Shown here one piece after another: positions 28,038 to 36,022 of a DNA stretch of 64,000 nt; the first letter of the stretch is position 1, and every line of letters begins with the position of its first letter. Under the pieces are notes generated by a model. It did not search any database, had not been told where the DNA came from, and saw only the letters and a program-made list of their open reading frames with translations. The DNA is taken from NCBI RefSeq assembly GCF_000620785.1, contig NZ_JIAI01000011.1, positions 62,001 through 126,000 of the forward strand, read 5' to 3'. Position numbers and translations under genes: made by a program. Source of the stretch: Actinospineispora acaciae DSM 45401. GTDB lineage: Bacteria; Actinomycetota; Actinomycetes; Mycobacteriales; Pseudonocardiaceae.

Positions 28038-28910
28038 TTACCCGTCGTCGGCCAGGGACGCGGCCACCGCGCGGCAGAACTCGGCCGCGTCGGCGCCGGT
28101 GAGCGCGACCTCCAGCAGTTGGTCCAGCCAGCGGGAGTACCGCGCCAACGCATCCGGGTCGGTGATCTGCATGCTGCCGTCGAGCGTCTCGATCACGACG
28201 AGATCGCGGTCGTACATGGCCCAGCCCGACAGCGGGGTGAACGGCATGCGGACCGAGAACGGGATCACGCCGAACGTGAGCGTGGGCAGCTCGGCCATCT
28301 CAACCAGGTGGGCGAGCTGTCCGCGCAGGGTTGCGAGGCTCATGCCCCCGATCCGGGTGCGCAGCGCGGCCTCGCCGACGACGTGCACGAACTGTCTTCC
28401 CGGCTCGTACAGGAGTGCTTGTCTCCGGAGCTTGGCCGCTATGACGTGGCCTATTTGATCCGGCGGAATGCCGTCCTCGGTCAGGAACTCGTCGCCCACG
28501 GCCATCTCACGCATGTAGGTGGGTGTCTGCAGATAGCCGGGAATCATCGCGGGCTGATAGGAGGCGAAGAAGGCACATGATGCGGCGAGCGCGGTGACCT
28601 CGTTCTGTACACCGAGCGGGCCACCGGCGTCGGTGATCCGTTCCCTATAGGCGGTGTATTCGGCAGTTGCCTTCGCCCGCAGAGCCAGCAGCTGTTCCGT
28701 GTCGGCTCCGGTTGCGCCGGCCCACGCCGTGATCTCTTCGACGGTCGGCAGTTGGCGGCCGGTCTCGATCTTGGAGACCTTGGGCTGCGCCCAGCCCGCG
28801 CCGAGTGCGGCAGCCAGTCCGCTGCCGGAGAGGCCCGCCGCTTCGCGGGCCGCGCGCAGCCGTGCTACCAGCGCGTCGAGCGCAGGCCTGCTGGACGCCG
28901 GATTGGACAA
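28038..28910 (-). CDS. helix-turn-helix (Xre-type) protein with DUF5753 domain
   Basis: A 290-aa actinobacterial regulator. Residues 10-70 form a Cro/C1-type helix-turn-helix (AREAAGLSGSGLAAALGAGW ... VSKIETGRQLPTVEEI). Residues about 105-285 are the DUF5753 domain, with the typical GYLQTPTYMREM and IPFSVRMPFTPLSGWAMYD. This family is expanded in Streptomyces-like genomes and is usually paired with small accessory genes, as here. It starts 16 bases after the DUF6879-type gene. It ends in a strong bidirectional terminator. Confidence 0.9.
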   Translation of the reverse strand: MSNPASSRPALDALVARLRAAREAAGLSGSGLAAALGAGWAQPKVSKIETGRQLPTVEEITAWAGATGADTEQLLALRAKATAEYTAYRERITDAGGPLGVQNEVTALAASCAFFASYQPAMIPGYLQTPTYMREMAVGDEFLTEDGIPPDQIGHVIAAKLRRQALLYEPGRQFVHVVGEAALRTRIGGMSLATLRGQLAHLVEMAELPTLTFGVIPFSVRMPFTPLSGWAMYDRDLVVIETLDGSMQITDPDALARYSRWLDQLLEVALTGADAAEFCRAVAASLADDG

Positions 28911-28926
28911 TCGGGATTGGCTCCTG

Positions 28927-29481
28927 TCATTCGGTCTGGCGAGAGGCCAGGTAGTCGTTCAGCGGCACCGCCTGGGCGAGTGCGAGGTCACGCCACCCTA
29001 GATGCTGAGTGATCAAGTCTGGATCCTCGATCAGCTCGGCGCCGTGGAACGTGTAGTCGTCGTTGTAGTACATCCGCCACACGTCGTGATCGTCGAACAG
29101 CCAGTAGTCATGGTGGGGCAGCCCGGCCGGCCACTCTCGCTCGGATATGGCGATGATCCGAATATCGCTTCCGGCGGCGGCTAGCTCCGGGTACACACTG
29201 AGTTCGAACCGTGTGTAGTCGGTCGGTGGCTCGACAACTAACCGAACCCTGGTCATGGTCCGCCCGGCGTCCGCCTGAGCGCGCAGCTTGGGAATCGGAA
29301 ACGACAGGTCGAGACCGTGCGGTTGGCCGGCTAGGAACCTGGCCATCGCCGCATCCTCCTCCGGGTCCGAGTAAATCTGCTGGGCTTCAAACCGGTAGGC
29401 CAGCTTGGTATATCCGGTGAACAGCGCGCCCCACTCGGCCATGTCGTGGTCGTTCTGCTTGGGGAACAGCCAGCGGCTCAC
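28927..29481 (-). CDS. DUF6879-family protein
   Basis: A 184-aa actinobacterial protein of unknown biochemical role that commonly accompanies DUF5753 regulators. The family core runs from AEWGALFTGYTKLAYRFEAQQIY to HDYWLFDDHDVWRMYYNDDYTFHGAELIEDP. I prefer the GTG at 29481, which overlaps the upstream TGA (GTGA) and has GGGGAG 7 bases before it; another in-frame GTG lies 15 bases earlier. Confidence 0.8.
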   Translation of the reverse strand: MSRWLFPKQNDHDMAEWGALFTGYTKLAYRFEAQQIYSDPEEDAAMARFLAGQPHGLDLSFPIPKLRAQADAGRTMTRVRLVVEPPTDYTRFELSVYPELAAAGSDIRIIAISEREWPAGLPHHDYWLFDDHDVWRMYYNDDYTFHGAELIEDPDLITQHLGWRDLALAQAVPLNDYLASRQTE

Positions 29482-29762
29482 AAGCCAACTCCCCACCTGC
29501 CGGCGACGAACGTCTCGATCTCGGCGCCGAGTTCGGTTCGGCCGTGTGCGGTCAGGACCAGTGCGGCCGCCCGAAGCACCGTCTCAGTCGGGATGGCCAC
29601 GCCGGCCTCGTCCTCGCCGAGGTGCAGCAGTTGGGCAGTCGCGTCCTCGTCCAGTCGTTTGCCCTGGCCAACCATCATTCCGGGGTCTTCGTCCAGATAC
29701 ATGGCCGGGCAGTCTTGAACGCGCAAGGAGTCTGCGGCCTTGCAGAGACGGGTGAGCTTCAT
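29478..29762 (-). CDS. small conserved actinobacterial protein (DUF5753-cluster accessory)
   Basis: A 94-aa protein with no recognised enzyme motif. The N-terminus MKLTRLCKAADSLRVQDCPAMYLDED followed by a valine/leucine-rich half is the pattern of short proteins found upstream of DUF6879 genes. It is first in a three-gene (-) operon and is coupled to the next gene through GTGA. CCAAC/GTTGG arms (29769-29787) sit just before its start and could be a leader hairpin. Confidence 0.65.
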   Translation of the reverse strand: MKLTRLCKAADSLRVQDCPAMYLDEDPGMMVGQGKRLDEDATAQLLHLGEDEAGVAIPTETVLRAAALVLTAHGRTELGAEIETFVAGRWGVGL

Positions 29763-29817
29763 GGAGTACCAACCTTGGTGAAGTTGGGGGTCGAGCTACT
29801 CATCCTGCACTTCTAGA

Positions 29818-29848
29818 TTGACTTTCGCAAGGAGAAGAATAATATTCT
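29818..29848 (+). promoter_or_regulatory. leaderless promoter with AT-rich palindrome
   Basis: TTGACT (29818-29823) and TAATAT (29840-29845) are 16 bases apart, and the ATG of the next gene is 7 bases beyond the -10. Transcription would therefore start at or next to the start codon. The -10 lies inside the perfect palindrome AGAATA-A-TATTCT (29836-29848), unusual AT-rich DNA here and a good operator for the neighbouring HTH protein. Confidence 0.6.
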
Positions 29849-29852
29849 CGAC

Positions 29853-30077
29853 ATGACCGAAGCCTCAGGCGGCGAGCCTGTGACGGGTGACCCGACGGAC
29901 AGGTGGGAGACGGCGGAGCTGATCGCGGCGTTGGATCCCCGGATCGCGGCGCGGATGCTCGCGCAGCACCCTGCGGAGGGGTACTGCTGGCGCTGTCGGA
30001 CGGATGCGCCGTGTTCGTCGCGCATCCTTGGGCAGGCGGTGAACCGGGCGGCGCTGCGGCGGATGAACCCTGGCTGA
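29853..30077 (+). CDS. 74-aa Cys-containing small protein, divergent from the DUF5753 operon
   Basis: This protein has no recognised domain. The centre holds CWRCRTDAPC, a CxxC plus Cys pattern that could bind metal, within a helical protein (ETAELIAALDPRIAARMLAQ). No ribosome site fits the ATG; the AAGGAG upstream is 18 bases away, in what looks like promoter DNA, so a leaderless message is likely. It probably belongs functionally with the divergent operon. Confidence 0.6.
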   Translation: MTEASGGEPVTGDPTDRWETAELIAALDPRIAARMLAQHPAEGYCWRCRTDAPCSSRILGQAVNRAALRRMNPG

Positions 30078-30119
30078 AACGGGGTCGACGGGCGGTGGTT
30101 CGTCGGTCAGGGTGATCTC

Positions 30120-30536
30120 GTGGCGGACTACGAGGTGGACGACGACCCTGGGCGGATCGATCTTGACGCGGTGTGCGCGTTCCTGCGGACCGAGGCGTAC
30201 TGGGCGCGGTGGCGGTCGGACGAGGTGATCAGGGCGCAGGTGCGCGTGGCGTGGCGGGTGGTGGGGGCGTACGGGCCGGACGGGGCGCAGGTCGGGTTCG
30301 CCCGAGGGGTGTCCGACGGGTACTCGCTGGCCTACCTGGCGGACGTGTACGTGCTCGACGAGCACCGGGGGCACGGGCTGGGCAAGCGGATCGTCCGGAA
30401 GATGATCGACGAGGGGCCGGGCGCGAAGTTCCGCTGGTCGCTGCACACCGCCGACGCGCATGGCCTGTACGCGCAGTTCGGCTTCGCCGCGCCGGACACG
30501 ACGTACCTGGAACGCCCGGGCACCCCCGGTACCTGA
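30120..30536 (+). CDS. GNAT-family N-acetyltransferase
   Basis: A 138-aa protein of the GNAT fold, which transfers acetyl groups from acetyl-CoA to amines. The acetyl-CoA binding motif A appears as YVLDEHRGHGLGKRIVRKM (R/Q-x-x-G-x-G/A at about residues 79-95), with LADVYV as the preceding strand and GLYAQFGFAAPD near the end. The GTG start has only a weak ribosome site. The 3' end is 4 bases from the convergent rfbA stop. The substrate is unknown. Confidence 0.85.
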   Translation: MADYEVDDDPGRIDLDAVCAFLRTEAYWARWRSDEVIRAQVRVAWRVVGAYGPDGAQVGFARGVSDGYSLAYLADVYVLDEHRGHGLGKRIVRKMIDEGPGAKFRWSLHTADAHGLYAQFGFAAPDTTYLERPGTPGT

Positions 30537-30540
30537 CGCG

Positions 30541-31428
30541 TCAGGCGGTGGCGCCGGCGGCGCGGGCTATGGACATGACGTACTCGCCGTAGCGGGAGCC
30601 GGCGAGCTTGGCGCCGAGGGCGTAGCAGGCGTCGGCGTCGATGTAGCCCATGCTCAGCGCGATCTCTTCCAGGCAGGCGATGCGGATGCCCTGGCGGTGT
30701 TCGAGGACCTGGACGTACTGGCTGGCCTCGATCAGCGAGTCGTGGGTGCCGGTGTCCAGCCAGGCGAAGCCTCGGCCCAGGTCGATCAGCCTGGCGGTGC
30801 CGCGTTCGAGGTACGCGCGGTTGACGTCGGTGATCTCCAGCTCGCCCCGGGCGGACGGGCGGATCTGCTTGGCGATCTCCAGCACGTCGTTGTCGTAGAG
30901 GTACAGGCCGGTGATCGCCCGGTTGGAGCGCGGGCGCGCGGGCTTCTCCTCGATCGAGATGAGCCGGCCGTCGGCGTCGGCCTCGCCCACCCCGTAGCGG
31001 CCGGGTTCCTTGACCGGGTAGCCGAACAGCACGCAGCCGTCCAGCTCGGCGATGCTGCGGCGGAGCTGGGCGGGGAAGCCGGGGCCGTGGAAGATGTTGT
31101 CGCCGAGCACCAGGGCGGCGGAGTCGCCGCCCACGTGGTCGGCGCCGATCAGGAACGCCTCGGCCAGGCCGTTGGGCTGCGGCTGCTCGGCGTAGGACAG
31201 GTTCAGCCCGAGCTCCTCGCCGGTGCCGAGCAGGCGCTCGAACTGTGGCAGGTCGGTCGGGGTGGAGATGACCAGGATGTCCCGGATGCCGCCGAACATC
31301 AGCACGGACAGCGGGTAGTAGATCATCGGCTTGTCGTAGACCGGCAGGAGCTGCTTGGACACCGCGTTGGTGATCGGGTGTAGCCGGCTGCCGGCGCCCC
31401 CGGCCAACACGATGCCCTTCACGTTCAC
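30541..31428 (-). CDS. rfbA: glucose-1-phosphate thymidylyltransferase
   Basis: A 295-aa nucleotidyltransferase that makes dTDP-glucose, the entry point to dTDP-rhamnose and other deoxysugars. The signature GGAGSRLHPITNAVSKQLLPV is at residues 10-30, with DKPMIYYPLSVLMFGGI and LVLGDNIFHGPGF following. Length and motifs are normal. Two in-frame GTG codons (31428 and 31422) could start it. The other genes of the dTDP-sugar pathway are not beside it. The WYL gene upstream ends 28 bases before it on the same strand. Confidence 0.94.
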   Translation of the reverse strand: MNVKGIVLAGGAGSRLHPITNAVSKQLLPVYDKPMIYYPLSVLMFGGIRDILVISTPTDLPQFERLLGTGEELGLNLSYAEQPQPNGLAEAFLIGADHVGGDSAALVLGDNIFHGPGFPAQLRRSIAELDGCVLFGYPVKEPGRYGVGEADADGRLISIEEKPARPRSNRAITGLYLYDNDVLEIAKQIRPSARGELEITDVNRAYLERGTARLIDLGRGFAWLDTGTHDSLIEASQYVQVLEHRQGIRIACLEEIALSMGYIDADACYALGAKLAGSRYGEYVMSIARAAGATA

Positions 31429-31456
31429 TCACCCTAGGTGGTGCGGACACCCGGGG

Positions 31457-32404
31457 TCAGCGGGCGGCGTCGGCGGTGAGGTGGGCGGCCAGGGTGCGGA
31501 GTTCGGCGCGCAGTTGGTCGGGCTCGTGCACGGTGAAGCGCCAGCCGAGGCCGGCGAGCATCCGGGCCAGGCCGTCCAGGCGCTGGGCGCGGGAGCGCAG
31601 CAGAGTGCCGTCCGGGTGGGGTTCGAGGGTGCCGGCGGTGCGGGGCAGGCGGGCGCGGACCTCGTCGGGCGGGGCGTGCAGCACGATGGTGACCGCTGTC
31701 GCCCACGGGACCTCGGAGATGCCGGCCATCACGGTGCCCACCGGGTCGAAGCCCTCGGGCGGTGGGGTGCCGGCGCCGATCGGGTCGGCGGAGGCGATCC
31801 GGTCCAGGCGGAAGGTGCGCACGCCGTCCCGGCGGTGGTCGTGGCCGGTGACGTACCACCGGCCGGAGTGGAATACCAGTCCGAACGGGTCCAGCTCGCG
31901 CTCGCTGGCCTCGCCGCGCCAGGAGGTGTACGCGATGCGGACGCGGTGGTGGTCGCGGGCGGCCTCGCCGAGGGTGAGCAGCACGTGCGAGTCGGGCGCG
32001 GCCGGCTGGCGGGTACGCATGGAGAAGCCGAGCGTCTCGGCCACCGCCCTGGTCCGTTCCCGCAGCTCGTCGGGGAGCACCCGGTCGATCTTGGCTCGGG
32101 CGCTGGCCAGGGAGGTGGCCGCCGCGTGCAGGCCGGTCCGCTCGGCGGCCAGTAGTCCGAGCACGACCGCGACGGCCTCGTCGCGGGTGAGCATCAGCGG
32201 GGGCAGCTTGTAGCCGGGCATCAGCCGGTATCCGCCGTACTTTCCCCGGTTAGCGAGCACCGGCACGCCGAGGCCGTCCAGGGTCGCGACCAGCCGGCGG
32301 ACGGTGCGGGCGTCGACCTCGAGGCGGGCGGCGAGCTGCGGGCCGGTCAGGCCGGGGTGGGCCTGGAGCAGTTCGAGCAGGGCGAGCACGCGGGCGGCGG
32401 ACAT
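31457..32404 (-). CDS. WYL-domain transcriptional regulator
   Basis: A 315-aa DeoR/YafY-type regulator. The N-terminal winged helix (RVLALLELLQAHPGLTGPQL ... TVRRLVATLDGLGVPV) is followed by a helical linker, a WYL domain (HRVRIAYTSWRGEASERELD, GRWYVTGHD) and a C-terminal WCX-like extension. The ATG at 32404 fits the domain start; the frame is open further upstream only as shadow. It diverges from the hydrolase gene at 32469 and probably controls it. Confidence 0.9.
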   Translation of the reverse strand: MSAARVLALLELLQAHPGLTGPQLAARLEVDARTVRRLVATLDGLGVPVLANRGKYGGYRLMPGYKLPPLMLTRDEAVAVVLGLLAAERTGLHAAATSLASARAKIDRVLPDELRERTRAVAETLGFSMRTRQPAAPDSHVLLTLGEAARDHHRVRIAYTSWRGEASERELDPFGLVFHSGRWYVTGHDHRRDGVRTFRLDRIASADPIGAGTPPPEGFDPVGTVMAGISEVPWATAVTIVLHAPPDEVRARLPRTAGTLEPHPDGTLLRSRAQRLDGLARMLAGLGWRFTVHEPDQLRAELRTLAAHLTADAAR

Positions 32405-32468
32405 GTTCGGAGATTCTGCCCGCGAATCAGGGCGAGATTCGTCCTGTTTTGGGGATAGCGTTCCTCTT
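32405..32468. promoter_or_regulatory. divergent promoter region with CGAATC/GATTCG inverted repeat
   Basis: The 64-base gap between the WYL regulator and the hydrolase contains CGAATC (32423-32428) and GATTCG (32436-32441), 7 bases apart. TAGCGT at 32455-32460 lies 8 bases before the hydrolase ATG and could be a -10 for a leaderless message. CAGGGCGAG here also occurs in the nuoG repeat. Confidence 0.4.
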
Positions 32469-33203
32469 ATGACGACATTCGTGCTGGTACCAGGGTTCTG
32501 GTTGGGGTCGTGGGCGTGGGACGAGGTGGCCGCGCGGCTGCGTGCGGACGGCCACGAGGTGGTCGCGGTGACCCCGGGCGGCGTGGCCGAACGCGCCGCC
32601 GAGCGCGACGCCACCATCGAGTCGCAGGTCGCCGACCTGGTCGCCCTGCTGCGCGAGCACCGCGACGTGGTGCTGGTCGGGCACAGCGGGGCCGGCGTGG
32701 TGATCGCGGCCGCCGCCGAGCGGGCCAGGGACCGGGTCGCGCGGCTGGTGTACGTGGACACCGGGCCGCTGCCCGAGGGCATGGCGCAGATCGACTTCGT
32801 GCCGCCCGAGGTTGCGGACTGGACCAGGGCGCAGATCGCCGCGAACGACGGCCGGCAGCCGATGCCGACCAGGGAGCAGTTCGAGAAGAACGGGGCGAGC
32901 ACGGCCGGGATCGACGACGAGACGTTCGCCCGGGTGCACGCGCGGAGCACGCCGGAGCCCGGCGGTGTCGTGACCGGGACGGCGCGGCGCGCCACGCCGG
33001 ACCCGACGCTGCCCAAGACGGTGATCGCGTGCAGCTTCACCGAGGCGGACGCGCGGGGCGCCGTCGCCGCGGGCGTGGTGGGGTTCGGCGAGATGGGCGG
33101 GCCGGAGTGGTCGTTCGTGGAGCTGCCGACCGGTCACTGGCCGATGTTCTCCAGGCCGGTGGAGCTGGCCGAACGGCTGCTGGCGATCTCCGAGGACGGC
33201 TGA
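32469..33203 (+). CDS. alpha/beta hydrolase (serine nucleophile)
   Basis: A 244-aa alpha/beta-hydrolase. The first strand and oxyanion turn are FVLVPGFWLGSWAWDE, the nucleophile elbow is GHSGAG (Ser about residue 75), and the catalytic His is in PTGHWPMFSRP near the end. The substrate is unknown; the small esterase group that includes this pattern is broad. No ribosome site is evident before the ATG. It is divergent from a WYL regulator, which suggests inducible expression. Confidence 0.87.
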   Translation: MTTFVLVPGFWLGSWAWDEVAARLRADGHEVVAVTPGGVAERAAERDATIESQVADLVALLREHRDVVLVGHSGAGVVIAAAAERARDRVARLVYVDTGPLPEGMAQIDFVPPEVADWTRAQIAANDGRQPMPTREQFEKNGASTAGIDDETFARVHARSTPEPGGVVTGTARRATPDPTLPKTVIACSFTEADARGAVAAGVVGFGEMGGPEWSFVELPTGHWPMFSRPVELAERLLAISEDG

Positions 33204-33221
33204 GGTGGCACGCTGGGCGGC

Positions 33222-34697
33222 GTGAGCGGCGTCGACCTGCACCTTGGTGCGATCGGGGACGGCGGGAAGGGCCGGTCGCTGGAGGCCGCGCTGCGCGAGG
33301 CGGTGCGGTCCGGGCGGCTCGTGGCGGGAACCCGGCTGCCGGGCACCCGGGGGCTGGCCGCCGACCTGGGGCTGTCCAGGGGGACGGTGGTGGCGGCGTA
33401 CACCCAGTTGGTGGCGGAGGGGTGGCTGGTCGGCGTCCCCGGCTCCGGCACTCGGGTGGCCGACGTGCCTTTTGGTGTCGGGCACGGGGAGTCGACCACC
33501 GCCGTCTCGACCGCGCCCACGCCGCCGTCGCCGCCGGATGTTGATCTCCGACCGGGGCGTCCGGATCTCAGCTCGTTCCCGCGTACGGCGTGGGCGTCCA
33601 GCGTGCGGCGGGCGCTCTCGGCGGCGTCGAACGACGCGCTGGACTACGGCGACGACGCCGGCCTGCCGGTGCTGCGGGCGGCCCTCGCCGACTACGTGTC
33701 GCGGACAAGGGGGGTCGCGGCCGACGCGGGGTCCGTGCTGGTCACGGGCGGGTTCATGCACGCGCTGGGGCTGCTCGCCCGCGCGCTCGGCGGGCTGGGC
33801 GTGCGGGCGGTGGCCACCGAGGACCCCGGCCTGGCCAGGCACCGCGAGCTGATCACCGCCGCCGGGCTCGCGGCCGTACCCCTGACGGTCGGTCGAGACG
33901 GCGCCGACCCAGGCGAGCTCACGTCACGGGCCGGCGCGGCGCTGCTCACCCCGGCGCACCAGCACCCGCGCGGCGTGGTGCTGGCCCCGGACCGGCGCGC
34001 GGCGTTCGTGGCCTGGGCGCGTCGGCGCGACGGCTACCTGATCGAGGACGACTACGACGGCGAGTTCCGCTACGACCAGCAGCCCGTCGGGGCGATGCAG
34101 GCGCTGGCCCCGGATCGGGTGGTGTACGCGGGCAGCGCCAGCAAGGCGTTGGCGCCGGGCGTGCGGCTGGGCTGGCTGGTCGTCCCGCCGGCGCTGCGCG
34201 GGCCGCTGCTGGAGGCGATCGCCGAGACCGGCACCTCGGTACCCGCCATCGACCAGCTCGCGCTCGCGGACCTGATCGCCCGGGGCGACTACGACCGGCA
34301 CATCCGCCGCGTCCGGCTGATGTACCGTCGCCGCCGCGCCGAGCTGGCCCAGCGGCTGGCCACCGTGACCCCGACCGGCCTGGACGGGGTGGCGGCCGGG
34401 TTGCACGCGCTGCTGCCGCTCGCCTCAGCGGACCGCGAGCGCGAGCTGGTCGACGCCGCCGCCCGGGACGGGATCCGGCTGCACGGGCTGCACACCGCCG
34501 GCTACTGGCACCGGCCAGGCCCTGAGCGCCCCGCCGCGCTGATCATCGGGTACGCCACGCCGCCGCCGCACGCCTGGCGCCGGAGCCTGGACGCGCTCGC
34601 CGCGGTCGTCGGCCGGGTGGCGGGTCAGACGGTCGCCACCAGGAACTCCTCCGCGCGCGACGGCGGCCGAAGCCCGTCCGCCCGGCCGGCGAAGTAG
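33222..34697 (+). CDS. MocR/PdxR-type regulator (GntR winged helix + aminotransferase-like domain)
   Basis: A 491-aa protein. Residues about 10-80 are a GntR winged helix (LREAVRSGRLVAGTRLPGTR ... GTVVAAYTQLVAEGWL). Residues about 110-470 are a fold-type I aminotransferase-like domain, with EDDYDGEFRYDQQP and the PLP-binding Lys in AGSASKALAPGVRLGW. Such proteins sense pyridoxal phosphate or amino compounds. The GTG start is 18 bases after the hydrolase. Its last 73 bases overlap the convergent methyltransferase gene. Confidence 0.92.
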   Translation: MSGVDLHLGAIGDGGKGRSLEAALREAVRSGRLVAGTRLPGTRGLAADLGLSRGTVVAAYTQLVAEGWLVGVPGSGTRVADVPFGVGHGESTTAVSTAPTPPSPPDVDLRPGRPDLSSFPRTAWASSVRRALSAASNDALDYGDDAGLPVLRAALADYVSRTRGVAADAGSVLVTGGFMHALGLLARALGGLGVRAVATEDPGLARHRELITAAGLAAVPLTVGRDGADPGELTSRAGAALLTPAHQHPRGVVLAPDRRAAFVAWARRRDGYLIEDDYDGEFRYDQQPVGAMQALAPDRVVYAGSASKALAPGVRLGWLVVPPALRGPLLEAIAETGTSVPAIDQLALADLIARGDYDRHIRRVRLMYRRRRAELAQRLATVTPTGLDGVAAGLHALLPLASADRERELVDAAARDGIRLHGLHTAGYWHRPGPERPAALIIGYATPPPHAWRRSLDALAAVVGRVAGQTVATRNSSARDGGRSPSARPAK

Positions 34698-35464
34698 CGC
34701 TCGGCGAGGTCGTCCGCCGACACGTGGCTGACCTCGCCGAAGCCGGCCTCGCGGGCCAGCGCCAGCATCTCCTCCGGCGCGAAGTGGCTCAGGAACGGCG
34801 TCCCGGCCGCCCGCGCGGCGCTCGCCACCGCCTGGCGCACCGGGCGGTCCGCCGCGTCGGCCAGCTCCAGCGGGAGCATGAACGACAACGCCAGCGTCGA
34901 CCCGGGGGCGAGCGCCGCGGCCCGCCGCAGCAGGTCCATGACGGCATCCCTGGTCAGATACATGATCACGCCGGTGCACGCGACCACGGCCGGCCGGCCT
35001 GCGTCGAAGCCGGCGTCGGCCAGCGGTCCCGTCCAGTCCCCGTCCTTCTCGAAGTCGACGGGCACCAGCCGCAACCACTCCGGGACTCCGTACCCCAGCT
35101 CGACCAGGCGCCGCCGCTTCCAGTCCTGGTGCCCGGGCTGGTCGATCTCGAAGACCCTCGGCCGCCCGGCGGCCTCCGCCCTGCGTTGGGCGAACGTGTC
35201 CAGCCCGGCGCCGAGGATGACGTACTGGTCGGCCGCCCGCTCGATCACCAGGTCCTCGATGAATCGGGCGCGCGCCACGATGCTCGCCCGGAAGCTCTTC
35301 GTGGCCTCGGGATCCATGTCCGGCCGTTCGCGCCAGCCGTCCTCCGGGTCCGCCAGCCGCAGGCCCACCTCGTCCTCGAACACGTGCGGCGGCGGGTCGA
35401 TCTGGACGTGCAGCGCGCGCCACAGCGCAACCCGCACCGCCGTGCTGTCCGCCTGATCCAGCAT
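34625..35464 (-). CDS. class I SAM-dependent methyltransferase (TIGR00027-like)
   Basis: A 279-aa protein related to the leucine-carboxyl-methyltransferase-like family abundant in actinobacteria. SAM-binding motif I is YVILGAGLDTFAQR, the acidic strand-2 end is VFEIDQPGHQDWKRRRL, and ACTGVIMYLTRDAVMDLL follows. The substrate is unknown. It is last in a four-gene operon, 4 bases after the VOC gene. The 3' end runs 73 bases into the convergent MocR gene. Confidence 0.87.
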   Translation of the reverse strand: MLDQADSTAVRVALWRALHVQIDPPPHVFEDEVGLRLADPEDGWRERPDMDPEATKSFRASIVARARFIEDLVIERAADQYVILGAGLDTFAQRRAEAAGRPRVFEIDQPGHQDWKRRRLVELGYGVPEWLRLVPVDFEKDGDWTGPLADAGFDAGRPAVVACTGVIMYLTRDAVMDLLRRAAALAPGSTLALSFMLPLELADAADRPVRQAVASAARAAGTPFLSHFAPEEMLALAREAGFGEVSHVSADDLAERYFAGRADGLRPPSRAEEFLVATV

Positions 35465-35468
35465 GCCG

Positions 35469-35810
35469 TCAGTCCTTGAGCGGAGCCTGCAGGCTCCAGA
35501 TCCGGCCGTCGGGGTCGCGGACGGTCATCTCCCTGGTCCCGTAGTGGGTCTCCTCGAACTCCGTGACCACGTCGACGTCGGCCTTGAACGCGTCGGCGTC
35601 GGCCACCTTCAGCAGGAGCTGCACCTGTGGCGTCCGGTGCTCGGGAACCTCGGCGACGATCAGGTACGGCCCGCCGGCGGCGTTGCGCACCATCGAGGAA
35701 CCGCCCTCGCTGGTGAACTCCACCTCGTACCCGAGCGCCTTCAGGAACCCGGCCGTCTTGCCCCAGTTGTGCGTCTCCAGGTAGACGCCCTCGACGCCCT
35801 CGGTCGCCAT
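35469..35810 (-). CDS. VOC-fold (glyoxalase/dioxygenase-like) protein
   Basis: A 113-aa single-module VOC protein made of two beta-alpha-beta-beta-beta repeats. The first half begins GVYLETHNWGKTAGFLKALG, and the second ends with EMTVRDPDGRIWSLQAP. VOC proteins bind metal and act on small molecules or sequester antibiotics; the activity here is unknown. It starts 2 bases after the ribbon-helix-helix gene. Confidence 0.85.
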   Translation of the reverse strand: MATEGVEGVYLETHNWGKTAGFLKALGYEVEFTSEGGSSMVRNAAGGPYLIVAEVPEHRTPQVQLLLKVADADAFKADVDVVTEFEETHYGTREMTVRDPDGRIWSLQAPLKD

Positions 35811-35812
35811 GT

Positions 35813-35992
35813 TCAGGACTCCTCCTCGTTCGATCGCCGTTGCTGCCCGTGGGCGTCGTCGAGGTACCCGCGCAGCGCTTCGGCGACCAATGCCGAAAGG
35901 GAAAGCCCCTCCTCGATGGCGTGATGCTTGACCTGTTTGATCAGCTCCACCGGTAGGTACACGTTGAACTGCTTGACGTCCTCACTGCCCAC
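35813..35992 (-). CDS. 59-aa ribbon-helix-helix DNA-binding protein
   Basis: A short gene between the cupin and VOC genes. From the GTG at 35992 it reads MGSEDVKQFNVYLPVELIKQ, then VKHHAIEEGLSLSALVAEAL, then RGYLDDAHGQQRRSNEEES. This is the Arc/CopG/MetJ pattern: a beta-strand (KQFNVYLP) that inserts into the DNA major groove, then two helices. It ends 2 bases before the VOC start and follows the cupin by 26 bases. It probably represses its own operon through the GCTAG array beside its start. Confidence 0.8.
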   Translation of the reverse strand: MGSEDVKQFNVYLPVELIKQVKHHAIEEGLSLSALVAEALRGYLDDAHGQQRRSNEEES

Positions 35993-36001
35993 TCGTCCGA
36001 T

Positions 36002-36022
36002 GCTAGCACGCTAGGTCGCTAG
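36002..36022. promoter_or_regulatory. operator candidate: three GCTAG units with 8-bp phasing
   Basis: GCTAG starts at 36002, 36010 and 36018, exactly 8 bp apart, ending 9 to 30 bases upstream of the ribbon-helix-helix start. GCTAG(C) is itself nearly palindromic. Short phased sites are typical of ribbon-helix-helix dimers binding side by side. The array overlaps the cupin stop codon. Confidence 0.55.

Noticed and set aside
29769..29787. CCAAC/GTTGG arms as an operator
   Set aside because: Only 5-bp arms in the leader of the small gene; kept as a note in that entry rather than as a separate site.
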